Of a stretch of 39,290 bases of DNA, positions 22,300 through 30,292 are shown piece by piece. The first letter of the stretch is position 1. Every line of letters begins with the position of its first letter. This DNA comes from CAVEFW01 sp964579575 (GTDB lineage Bacteria > Actinomycetota > Coriobacteriia > Coriobacteriales > Eggerthellaceae), in assembly GCA_964579575.1 (NCBI GenBank), contig CAZOGL010000014.1, forward strand, positions 1 through 39,290. The letters are read 5' to 3'. The position numbers and the translations under genes are program-made. Under the pieces are notes generated by a model that searched no databases, was not told the origin of the DNA, and saw only the letters and a program-made list of their open reading frames with translations.

Positions 22300-24347
22300 G
22301 TGAAGTTGAAGCGATAGAGGGGACGGCGACTGCGGGTGAGGCGGTCGCGGAGAAAAAGCCAGTTCGACGCCGTACAACGCGCGTGAAGAAGGCGACTGAC
22401 GAGGCACCGGCCTCGCCAGAGCCAACTGACGCGAAGGCCGAGGAGAAACCTAAGCCCGCACGCCGCACCCGCGCGAAGAAAGCGGAAGCGGCCGTGGGTA
22501 CTGCGGCTGCAAACGCGAGTGGCGAGCCTGTTGAGGAGAAGCCCAAGCGTCGCGGTCGTCCTCGCAAGGTCGATGTTGAGGCTGCGGCGTCTTCCGAAAA
22601 GAAGGACGCAACCGTAGCCGTCGAGGAGAAACCGGTGGCAAAACGTCGCGGACGTCCTCGCAAGGTCGATGTTGAGGCTGCGTCGTCTTCCGAGAAAAAG
22701 GACGCAGCCGTAGCCGTCGAGGAGAAACCGGCGGCCAAGCGCCGAGGTCGCACCAAGGCGACGGAGAAGGAAGAGGTAGCGGAGGCGTCGACCTCCGCGC
22801 AGGTTTCCTCTTCCGCCGAACCTGCTGAGGCTCCGAAAAAGGAGACATCAACGCCCGAAGCTTCTGTTGAGGCATCTGCGGATGAGTCAAAGGACAAGCA
22901 GGAAGGCGCTGAGGAAAAGGGTCATTCTCCCCGACGTTACGACCATCGTGAGAAGCGCGATTCCAACGACAACTCCGAGAGGGGCGGAAAAAACAAGCAC
23001 GATCGCAACGATCGCAACGATCGTCGCAACCGCCGCAACAAGCGCAACCAAAAGCAGGAGGTCACGCCCAGTGTGACCATCGAAGAGCTCGCCGCTATGA
23101 AGGTCGCAGAGCTTCGTGCAAAGGCGGCGGAGGTTGAGCTCGATGTGACGGGCCTCAAGAAAGCGGAAATGGTGCCCGCGGTGTATGCGGCCGTCATGAA
23201 GGCCGAAGGCTTTGTCTCTGTTGAAGGCATCCTCGACATCCTGCCCGACGGATATGGCTTCTTGCGGACAACCGGTTACCTCCCGGGCGAGGGCGACGTC
23301 TACGTGGGCACGAGCCTTGTGCGTCGCAACAACCTTCGCAAGGGTGATCATGTAAGCGGTACGACTCGTCCTATGCGCGACAACGAGAAGTACGGCGCGT
23401 TGCAAAAAATCGAGAAGGTCAACGGCATCCCCATTGCTGAGATGGGTCCCCGCGTGAAATTCTCAGATTTGACTCCGGTCTATCCTGACGAGCGTTTGGT
23501 TATGGAGCACGGCAAGAGCACAATCACCTCTCGCGTGATTGACCTCGCCGCGCCTATCGGCAAGGGCCAACGCGGCTTGATCGTAAGTCCTCCGAAAGCG
23601 GGCAAGACAACGGTGCTCAAAGACATTGCTGCGAGCATCACCGCAAACAACCCCGAGGTGCACCTCATGTGCCTTTTGGTGGACGAGCGTCCGGAGGAAG
23701 TCACCGACATGCAGCGCTCCATCAAGGGCGAGGTCATCTCCTCCACGTTCGACATGCCCTGCGAAAACCACATCGCGGTTGCCGAGCTTGTCATCGAGCG
23801 TGCGAAGCGCCTTGTGGAGATGGGGCAGGATGTCGTGATCTTGCTCGACAGCCTCACGCGTCTTGCCCGTGCGTATAACCTCGCACAACCGGCCAGCGGT
23901 CGTATCCTTTCCGGTGGCGTGGACTCCACCGCGTTGTACCCGCCCAAGAAGTTCTTGGGCGCCGCACGCAACATTGAGAACGGCGGCAGCCTGACGATCC
24001 TCGCCTCTGCCCTTGTCGACACGGGTTCCAAGATGGACGAGGTGATCTTTGAGGAGTTCAAGGGTACGGGCAACATGGAGCTCAAGCTTGATCGCAACCT
24101 CGCCGATCGTCGCATCTTCCCCGCAATCGATCCGGTGGCGAGCGGAACGCGCAAGGAGGATTTGCTTCTTGATCCCCAAGAGGCGCCGCTGATTTGGGCG
24201 CTTCGTCGTTTCCTGTCCAACATGAACAACACGGAGCGGGCGATGGATATGCTCATCAAGAGCCTCAAGCAAACGGAGAACAACCAGATCTTCCTGATTC
24301 GCACCGCAAAGAAGGCCCAGTCGGCAGGCAAGATCGACGAGATTTAG
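22296..24347 (+). CDS. rho: Transcription termination factor Rho
   Basis: Hexameric RNA-dependent ATPase that ends transcription and aids operon polarity. The 683-residue protein has a long disordered N-terminus (about 1-265) rich in Lys, Glu, Arg and Asn with RGRPRK AT-hook-like motifs, then a Rho N-terminal helical domain (TIEELAAMKVAELRAKAAE), the cold-shock RNA-binding domain (ILDILPDGYGFLR), Walker A PPKAGKT (432-438), DERPEEVTDM, and Walker B VVILLDSLTRLARAYN. Such basic inserts are typical of actinobacterial Rho. Residues 84-147 are two near-identical 32-residue repeats. ATG overlaps the tal stop by 4 nt. A terminator follows at 24386. Confidence 0.97.
   Translation: MSEVEAIEGTATAGEAVAEKKPVRRRTTRVKKATDEAPASPEPTDAKAEEKPKPARRTRAKKAEAAVGTAAANASGEPVEEKPKRRGRPRKVDVEAAASSEKKDATVAVEEKPVAKRRGRPRKVDVEAASSSEKKDAAVAVEEKPAAKRRGRTKATEKEEVAEASTSAQVSSSAEPAEAPKKETSTPEASVEASADESKDKQEGAEEKGHSPRRYDHREKRDSNDNSERGGKNKHDRNDRNDRRNRRNKRNQKQEVTPSVTIEELAAMKVAELRAKAAEVELDVTGLKKAEMVPAVYAAVMKAEGFVSVEGILDILPDGYGFLRTTGYLPGEGDVYVGTSLVRRNNLRKGDHVSGTTRPMRDNEKYGALQKIEKVNGIPIAEMGPRVKFSDLTPVYPDERLVMEHGKSTITSRVIDLAAPIGKGQRGLIVSPPKAGKTTVLKDIAASITANNPEVHLMCLLVDERPEEVTDMQRSIKGEVISSTFDMPCENHIAVAELVIERAKRLVEMGQDVVILLDSLTRLARAYNLAQPASGRILSGGVDSTALYPPKKFLGAARNIENGGSLTILASALVDTGSKMDEVIFEEFKGTGNMELKLDRNLADRRIFPAIDPVASGTRKEDLLLDPQEAPLIWALRRFLSNMNNTERAMDMLIKSLKQTENNQIFLIRTAKKAQSAGKIDEI
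22545..22736 (+). repeat. 96-bp tandem duplication in rho
   Basis: Two adjacent 96-bp units (22545-22640 and 22641-22736) differ at few positions; each encodes a 32-residue unit with KRRGRPRKVDVEAA followed by EKKD and VAVEEKP. The first bases of a third unit (KRRGRTK) follow at 22737. It extends the basic disordered arm of Rho. Confidence 0.9.
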
Positions 24348-24385
24348 GCTTTTCGCTGCCGCTATTTTCGAATCGCTTTTCGGTG

Positions 24386-24406
24386 AGGCCCCCTTTGAGG
24401 GGGCCT
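24386..24406 (+). terminator. Terminator after rho
   Basis: AGGCCCCC (24386-24393) and GGGGGCCT (24399-24406) form a perfect 8-bp stem with a TTTGA loop, followed by TGCTGTTG. The stem is strong but the U-tract is weak. Confidence 0.6.
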
Positions 24407-24474
24407 TGCTGTTGTAGTATTACAAAGATATGAAAAATTACGCTCGCAAGAGACTGGAAGAGGAGAGCGACGTC

Positions 24475-25623
24475 ATGAGTGATGAGTCCTATAACGAAGA
24501 GGCTTCTGGTCCCGAGACGCGTTCCTGCAAGGATGCGGGGACTTCTGCTGTTGGGGAGCGCAAGGATTGGACGCGACCTGCTGAATATTCCCAACAGCCG
24601 GCGCAATTCAGGGCGCCGGTCCAACAGCCCCAGCCGTCCGTGCCTCCGACGGTTCCGTGTGTGGTGGCATGCGGCAATTATGCCAATCCGACAAAGAAGA
24701 ACACCAAGTGGGTTATTCTCCTCGTGATCATTGCTCTTCTTTGTGTCACCACGATGTTTTGCGTCTCGACATGTTGCTCAAGCTTCACGTCCTTCTTGGG
24801 CTCCTCCTCATCCGAAGCTGGAGCGTACAATCCGTCGGTCGCGGTGATCAACATCGATGACTCCATCGACTACAACGGGACGGCGTGCAGCCCCGAAGGA
24901 TTCAAGGTTCTGCTCGATGAGGCCGCGAACGACTCCAACATTGTTGCGGTCGTCTTGCGCGTGAACTCAGGTGGTGGTGTTGCAACCGCTGGTGAGGAGA
25001 TGGCGACCTACTTGAGGGAGTTCAAGGAAACGACAGGAAAGCCCGTCGTCGTGTCCTCTGCCTCCACCAACGCCAGCGCCGCCTACGAGATCTCCTCCCA
25101 AGCCGACTATATCTTCACCGCGAAGAGTACCGCTATCGGAGCGATTGGGACGGCGCTGCAACTTACCGACTATTCCGGCTTGCTTGACATGCTCGGCATT
25201 AAGATCACCGATATCACCAGTGCCGAGAGCAAGGATTCGACCTATGGGACCCGCGCGTTGACCGAGGATGAGATCGCGACATACCAACACCAGATCAACC
25301 AGATCAACGAATCGTTCATCGCGACGGTTGCCGAGGGTCGCAGCATGACGGTCGAACAAGTCTCGTCTTTGGCCACCGGTTTGACCTATACGGGCCTCGA
25401 CGCGGTGGACAACGGGCTGGCGGACAAGATTGGGACCCTTGAAGACGCCATGGACAAGGCCGCTGATCTTGCGGGTGTCGGTCCCTATTACGCCTATGAG
25501 CTCACCATCTCCTCAAACGACCTGAGCGACGTCGTAGGAACACTTCTCGGTGCGAACTCCCGCTCTTCGCAAAACTCTGACAACCTGATTAAGGAGTACG
25601 CAGATGTCAAGTCTGTTCAATAA
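24475..25623 (+). CDS. S49 (SppA-like) membrane signal-peptide peptidase
   Basis: Predicted membrane-anchored serine protease that degrades leftover signal peptides. The 382-residue protein has a proline-rich cytoplasmic N-terminus (1-75), one membrane helix (about 79-97) and an extracytoplasmic S49 domain (about 118-350): VAVINIDDSI, VVLRVNSGGGVATAGEEM, the nucleophile region with Ser201 in NASAAYE (family ASGGYY), a likely general-base Lys253 in ESKDSTYGTRALTEDEI, and GLTYTGLDAVDNGLADKIG. The usual NSPGG is NSGGG here. ATG 24475 has AAGAGGAGAG upstream; an earlier in-frame ATG at 24430 has no RBS. Its last 20 nt overlap the start of metG. Confidence 0.85.
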   Translation: MSDESYNEEASGPETRSCKDAGTSAVGERKDWTRPAEYSQQPAQFRAPVQQPQPSVPPTVPCVVACGNYANPTKKNTKWVILLVIIALLCVTTMFCVSTCCSSFTSFLGSSSSEAGAYNPSVAVINIDDSIDYNGTACSPEGFKVLLDEAANDSNIVAVVLRVNSGGGVATAGEEMATYLREFKETTGKPVVVSSASTNASAAYEISSQADYIFTAKSTAIGAIGTALQLTDYSGLLDMLGIKITDITSAESKDSTYGTRALTEDEIATYQHQINQINESFIATVAEGRSMTVEQVSSLATGLTYTGLDAVDNGLADKIGTLEDAMDKAADLAGVGPYYAYELTISSNDLSDVVGTLLGANSRSSQNSDNLIKEYADVKSVQ

Positions 25624-27673
25624 CGATTGGCCCAAGCGTGCCGTGGTCACGGCAGGCATGCCTTATGGAAACAAGGCCCTTCATTTCGGACACGTCGGCG
25701 GCGTGTTTGTTCCCGCTGATGCCTTTGCGCGCTTCCTGCGCGACCGCATCGGGTCCGAGAACGTTCGTTTTGTCAGCGGTACCGATTGCTTCGGAAGCCC
25801 TATCGAGGAGGGATATCGCAAGCTCGTGGAGGCGGGAGAGTTCGAGGGGACGATTCGTGATTACGTGCGTCGTAACCATGACATCCAAAAAGCCACCCTT
25901 GACGCCTATGACATCAGCCTGTCTGTCTACGAGGGTAGCGGCCTTGACCATTGTGGCGAGGTCCACCAACAAGACTCCTACGAGTTCATCACGAAACTGT
26001 ACGAGAACGGTTGGCTGAAGCTCGATTCCACGTTGCAGTTCTATGACACCGAGGTCCAAACGTTTCTCAATGGTCGTCAGGTTCAAGGCTATTGTCCCGT
26101 CCAGGGATGCAAAAGCGAGAAGGCATACGCCGACGAGTGCGATCTTGGCCACCAGTTCTCTCCCGAAGATTTGATCAACCCTATCTCCTCGGTGACCGGT
26201 ACCGTTCCCGAGATGAGACCGGTGGACAACTGGTATTTCGACTTGCCGGCTTTTACGCAATACCTGCGTGAGTACACCGAAGAGGTCGCCAAGGACAAGG
26301 ACATACGCCCGGTTGTCGCCCAAACCGTTCGAGAGTTCCTTGGTGCGCCGGTCATCTTCATCAAAAACGAGCTCTATGACAAGTATGTCGCCATCGCCGA
26401 ACAATTGCCGCCCCATGTCTACCACGAGGCGGAGAAAGGCAAGGCGAGTTTCGAGATCGAGTTCACCACCATCGGGGATCGCGACGACGCGCGCTCCGCT
26501 CTTGGCACCGCCGGGATTCGCTATCGCACGGGCAAGGCTCTCGTGCCCTTCCGCATCACCGGTAATATTGAGTGGGGCGTCAAGGCTCCCGTCTTGGAGG
26601 ACGTGCATGATCTGTGCGTGTGGTGTTGGCCGGAGAGCCTTTGGGCTCCCATCAGCTTCACCCAGGCGGTAAACGACCAACTCGGTCTTCCTGAGGGGAG
26701 TTGGAAGGACTTTTGGTGCAGCGAGGATGCCGAGGTGTACCAATTTATCGGCCAAGACAACCTGTACTTCTACGGTGTGGCACAACCGGCTATGTTCCAG
26801 GCGTTGAAGGTCAAGTCCCCGAACGCTCCTGAAAGTGTTGATGCAAAGGATGTCGATGGTTGTGACTTCGGCTCTTCCTTTGCAGGTGGCGAGTGGACGT
26901 TGCGCCAGACGAACCTTATCGCCAACCACCACATCCTCTTCGGCAAGACGAAGGCCTCCTCTTCGGGAAAGGTCAAACCTCCGACCGCCGATGCGCTGCT
27001 TGAGCATTACACTGCCGAACAGCTCAGGGCTCATTGGCTCGCCCTCGGTCTCGACCAGAAGAGTGTCGGATTCAGCCCGAAGCCCTTTGACCCAGATGAG
27101 GCAAAACGCACCGACCCGCGTGTCGCGGATCCGGCTCTCAAGGAGGCAGCTCTGCTCAACAACGTGTTCAACCGCTTGGCGCGTAGCTGTTTCTACGAGG
27201 CGCAAAAGAACTTCGAGGACAACATGCCTCTCGAGGCGCCGGCGGAGGACATCGTCGCTGCGGCTCAAGACGCCTTGCGCAAGTACGATGAGCTCATGCA
27301 CGGAGTCCACCTGCATGAGGTGATGAGTCTTTGCGACACCTATATCCGCGCTGCAAACAAGCGTTGGGCAGACGGTATTCGCGAGGCCGAGAAAACCGAG
27401 GATGGTGAGCTTCGCCGCTCCGTGTTGGCAGCTTCGTTCTTCGAGACTCGCGTGGCCGCGCTGATGATGCATCCTATTGTCCCGCGCGGGACCGAGCTCA
27501 TATGCAAACAACTCGGATTTGCGCCCGAGTCGTTCTTCTCTTGGGAGGGAAATTTCGACGGCATGGCTGAGTTGTGCAGCGAAGACGAGGTGAAGGCCGG
27601 CAAGCACCGTATCAATCCTTTGCCTCCGCGTTTCGATTTCTTCCCGAAACACGAAAGCCAGTTCAAGAAGTAA
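25604..27673 (+). CDS. metG: Methionyl-tRNA synthetase-like class I enzyme with altered motifs
   Basis: A 689-residue class I aminoacyl-tRNA synthetase of MetRS type, expected to charge tRNA(Met). MPYGNKALHFGHVGG replaces the usual HIGH signature (His27, His30 kept). SGTDCFGSPIEEG replaces the family CGTDExGTP. A zinc knuckle CPVQGCKSEKAYADECDLGH follows. IGQDNLYFYGVAQPAM matches the IGKDIxYFH region. The KMSKS loop reads KASSSGK (450-456). The C-terminal helical anticodon domain is present (LLNNVFNRL onward, about 515-640), but no C-terminal tRNA-binding EMAP-like domain. It could be the main MetRS or a divergent paralogue. TAAGGAG 7 nt before ATG 25604 fixes the start inside the peptidase gene (20-nt overlap). 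Confidence 0.8.
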   Translation: MSSLFNNDWPKRAVVTAGMPYGNKALHFGHVGGVFVPADAFARFLRDRIGSENVRFVSGTDCFGSPIEEGYRKLVEAGEFEGTIRDYVRRNHDIQKATLDAYDISLSVYEGSGLDHCGEVHQQDSYEFITKLYENGWLKLDSTLQFYDTEVQTFLNGRQVQGYCPVQGCKSEKAYADECDLGHQFSPEDLINPISSVTGTVPEMRPVDNWYFDLPAFTQYLREYTEEVAKDKDIRPVVAQTVREFLGAPVIFIKNELYDKYVAIAEQLPPHVYHEAEKGKASFEIEFTTIGDRDDARSALGTAGIRYRTGKALVPFRITGNIEWGVKAPVLEDVHDLCVWCWPESLWAPISFTQAVNDQLGLPEGSWKDFWCSEDAEVYQFIGQDNLYFYGVAQPAMFQALKVKSPNAPESVDAKDVDGCDFGSSFAGGEWTLRQTNLIANHHILFGKTKASSSGKVKPPTADALLEHYTAEQLRAHWLALGLDQKSVGFSPKPFDPDEAKRTDPRVADPALKEAALLNNVFNRLARSCFYEAQKNFEDNMPLEAPAEDIVAAAQDALRKYDELMHGVHLHEVMSLCDTYIRAANKRWADGIREAEKTEDGELRRSVLAASFFETRVAALMMHPIVPRGTELICKQLGFAPESFFSWEGNFDGMAELCSEDEVKAGKHRINPLPPRFDFFPKHESQFKK

Positions 27674-27696
27674 TCAAATTCAGATCGCGCGTCAGT

Positions 27697-27731
27697 GATG
27701 GGGTGGGAATCTTGTCGGTTCCCACCCCATC
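27697..27731. terminator. 13-bp hairpin between convergent metG and metH
   Basis: GATGGGGTGGGAA (27697-27709) and TTCCCACCCCATC (27719-27731) pair perfectly across a 9-nt loop. Neither strand has a U-tract next to it, so it may act as a bidirectional 3-prime stabilising or Rho-assisted end structure rather than a classic terminator. Confidence 0.5.
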
Positions 27732-27815
27732 GTGGCATTGGCGTATGTGGAGCTACGTATAGAGCTAGCGGCTACACCCACCAGACGGCAAAGACCACAC
27801 CACTCACATCGCGGG

Positions 27816-27840
27816 GTGGGCGCATGTGGGCGCATATGGG
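27816..27840. repeat. 10-bp direct repeat
   Basis: GTGGGCGCAT occurs twice in tandem (27816-27825, 27826-27835), followed by ATGGGCG. It lies just beyond the stop of metH on the minus strand. No function is apparent. Confidence 0.55.
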
Positions 27841-27847
27841 CGAACAG

Positions 27848-30292
27848 CTAACGTGCGTAGAATTCTTCGGCGACCTTCACGCTGGCAGCGGCGTCTTTTG
27901 CGTAATAGGTGGCGCCGATGGACTCAGCGTACTCGGGGGTCACCACGGCGCCGCCCACAAACGTCTTTACGTCGGGAAGTTGGTCGCGGAGAAGTTTGAT
28001 GGTTTGCTCCATGGCCTTGCAGGTCGTGGTCATAAGGGCGGAAAGACCCACGAGTTTGATGTCCTGTTCCCGTGCCGATTCGACGATGGTTTCGGGAGCC
28101 ACGTCGCGTCCGAGGTCGACGACGCGGAAGCCGTAGTTCTCAAGGAGCATCTTCACGATATTCTTGCCGATGTCGTGGATGTCGCCTTTGACCGTCGCGA
28201 TGATGACGGGGCGATCTGTCGTCCCGGTCGCGGCATCTTGTGAGCCGGATTTCGCCGCATGCTCTTTGACGACGTCAAAACCTCCTTTGACCGCTTCAGC
28301 CGAGGCCATGAGTTGAGGAAGGAAGAAACGCCCATCGTCGAATCGAAGTCCGACCTCGTCAAGGGCGGGAATGAACAACCCGTCGATGATGTCGAGGGCA
28401 TCATGCTTTGCGAGCAATTTGTGCGTCACTTCAACGAGCGGCTCTTTGCGCCCGCTCAGGATAAGGGCTTGGGCTTGNNNNNNNNNNNNNNNNNNNNNNN
28501 NNNNNNNNNNNNNNNNNNNNNNNNNNNNNNNNNNNNNNNNNNNNNNNNNNNNNNNNNNNNNNNNNNNNNNNNNNNNNATGTCGCGATAACGCGCGTCGTT
28601 CGGATTGAGGATCGGCAGATCGAGGCCGGCGCCGAGCGCGGTTGCCAAGAAGGTCGAGTTCATAAGGGGACGTTGGGGCAGGCCAAAGCTGATATTGGAT
28701 ACGCCCAATGTCGTGCGACAGCCGAGGCGCTCCTTGACCATGCGTATGGCGCAGAGCAGCTTGTGGGTTTCTTGTTGGTTTGTCGCGACGGCCATGGTGA
28801 GGCAGTCGATGACGATGTTGCACGCAGGGATGCCATAGAAGGCCGCCTCGCGCACGATGTGCTCCCCGATGGCGTAACGCTCTTCAGCGGGACAGGGTAT
28901 CCCGTTCTCGTCGAGAGTGAGGCCGATGACGGCGCAACCATACTTTGCTGCGATAGGCAGGATCGAATCGAGGCTCTCCCTCTTGCCGTTGACGGAATTG
29001 ATGAGAGGTTTGCCCGGGTATGAGCGAATCGCGCGCTCTATTGCGACAGGGTCGCTGGAATCGATGACGAGGGGGAGGGTGCATGAGTTGGAGAGCTTTG
29101 CGACGGTGGCCTCCAAGACGGAGGGTTCGTCGATCTCGGGCAAACCCACATTGACGTCGAGGATGTCGGCGCCGAAAGCTTGCTGACTTGCGGCCTCGCC
29201 GATGAGGTAGTCGAGGTTGTTGTCCCGTAAGGCGGCCTTGAGCTTGGGCTTTCCCGTGGGGTTGATGCGCTCGCCAATGACGCCGATGGAGGGCGAGTCC
29301 TTGCGCAGGACGAAAGGCCGGGTAGCGCTGGCGATGGTGAACGCGCCTTCGAGGTAGGGGCGTTTGAGGGGCATGCCGACCTTCGCGACCCGTTCGGTGA
29401 TTTCGCGGATGAAATCAGGGTTGGTGCCACAACATCCGCCAAGGATGTTCGCACCTTTGGCGATGATGTCCTCAAGCGCGTCGCCAAACTCCTTGGGGGT
29501 GATGTCGTAGATGGTCTTGTCGTTCTCTATACGGGGCAGACCGGCGTTGGGGCGAACGACCAACGGGACGCGACTGTGCTCGGCGATCTTGGTTACGATG
29601 GGGAGCATCTCGGCGGGGCCGAGGCTGCAATTGACCCCCATAGCACAAACGCCGAGTCCAGAGAGGACTATGGCAGCAACTTCAGGGGGCGTGCCCAAGA
29701 AGGTGCGGCCGTCCTCCTCGAAGGTCATCGTGACGAAGATGGGCAGGTCCGTGTTCTCGCGAGACGCAAGGACGGCTGCTTTCGCCTCGAGAAGATCGCT
29801 CATGGTCTCAATGGCGATGAGATCGCATCCCGCCTTTTTTGCGGCGATGGCTTGCTCGGCAAAGATGTCATATGCCTCGTCAAACGACATGGTGCCTATG
29901 GGCGCCAAAAGGGACCCAGTTGGTCCGATATCGCCGGCGACATAGCGCGCTCCCGCAGCGCGGGCGTTCCTTGCGGCGGCGGCATAGATCTCCTCCACCG
30001 TGTAGGCACCCTCAAGCTTTTTCCGGTTGGTGTTGAAGGTGTTAGAGGTGACCATCTCGGCACCTGCGTCGACGTATTGACGGTGGATGGCGGTGACAAG
30101 CTCGGGATGGGTCATGTTGATCACGTCGGGACAGGGGTTTGGAACGGTAACGCCGGATGCTTGGATCATGGTTCCCATGGCGCCGTCTTGGACAAGGAAG
30201 GCGCGACCTTGCAACACGTCGCGTAGGTGCTCGTCGGCGATGATCAGGTTCTTCAGCGGGTCGAAGATCGACACGTTGTCGTTGCTCGTCAT
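27848..30292 (-). CDS. metH: Cobalamin-dependent methionine synthase (short form, with assembly gap)
   Basis: Transfers a methyl group from methyl-tetrahydrofolate via cobalamin to homocysteine. Domains in order: homocysteine-binding barrel (about 25-305) with zinc cysteines Cys222 (GVNCS) and Cys287-Cys288 (GGCCGT); pterin-binding barrel (about 335-570, GERINPTGKPKL, DVNVGLPEID); a gap; then the helical cap (about 606-685) and B12 domain with the cobalt-ligand His706 in GDIHDIGKN. The C-terminal reactivation domain is absent and supplied by the adjacent gene. The 100 N at 28478-28577 remove the pterin-to-cap linker. The frame resumes correctly only as displayed; true gap length is unknown. 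Starts ATG 30292, overlapping the upstream stop by 4 nt (ATGA). Confidence 0.93.
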   Translation of the reverse strand: MTSNDNVSIFDPLKNLIIADEHLRDVLQGRAFLVQDGAMGTMIQASGVTVPNPCPDVINMTHPELVTAIHRQYVDAGAEMVTSNTFNTNRKKLEGAYTVEEIYAAAARNARAAGARYVAGDIGPTGSLLAPIGTMSFDEAYDIFAEQAIAAKKAGCDLIAIETMSDLLEAKAAVLASRENTDLPIFVTMTFEEDGRTFLGTPPEVAAIVLSGLGVCAMGVNCSLGPAEMLPIVTKIAEHSRVPLVVRPNAGLPRIENDKTIYDITPKEFGDALEDIIAKGANILGGCCGTNPDFIREITERVAKVGMPLKRPYLEGAFTIASATRPFVLRKDSPSIGVIGERINPTGKPKLKAALRDNNLDYLIGEAASQQAFGADILDVNVGLPEIDEPSVLEATVAKLSNSCTLPLVIDSSDPVAIERAIRSYPGKPLINSVNGKRESLDSILPIAAKYGCAVIGLTLDENGIPCPAEERYAIGEHIVREAAFYGIPACNIVIDCLTMAVATNQQETHKLLCAIRMVKERLGCRTTLGVSNISFGLPQRPLMNSTFLATALGAGLDLPILNPNDARYRDXXXXXXXXXXXXXXXXXXXXXXXXXXXXXXXXXXQAQALILSGRKEPLVEVTHKLLAKHDALDIIDGLFIPALDEVGLRFDDGRFFLPQLMASAEAVKGGFDVVKEHAAKSGSQDAATGTTDRPVIIATVKGDIHDIGKNIVKMLLENYGFRVVDLGRDVAPETIVESAREQDIKLVGLSALMTTTCKAMEQTIKLLRDQLPDVKTFVGGAVVTPEYAESIGATYYAKDAAASVKVAEEFYAR
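28478..28577. other. Assembly gap (100 N)
   Basis: Exactly 100 N, a common placeholder for a gap of unknown length. It falls between the pterin-binding barrel and the B12 cap domain of metH, so roughly 34 or more residues of that protein are unseen. Confidence 0.99.

Noticed and set aside
25607..27652. A 681-codon open frame on the minus strand opposite metG; similar long antisense frames oppose acnA (1891-3603), the surface protein (5618-6787), hisZG (13950-15692), hisC (17071-18015) and the MFS gene (32374-33411, plus strand).
   Set aside because: They mirror real genes with recognisable motifs and encode no family pattern. Long antisense frames are an expected effect of the strong codon bias in this moderately GC-rich genome.
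28259..29023. A plus-strand open frame through the N run opposite metH.
   Set aside because: It is a shadow of metH, and its continuity depends on translating N bases.
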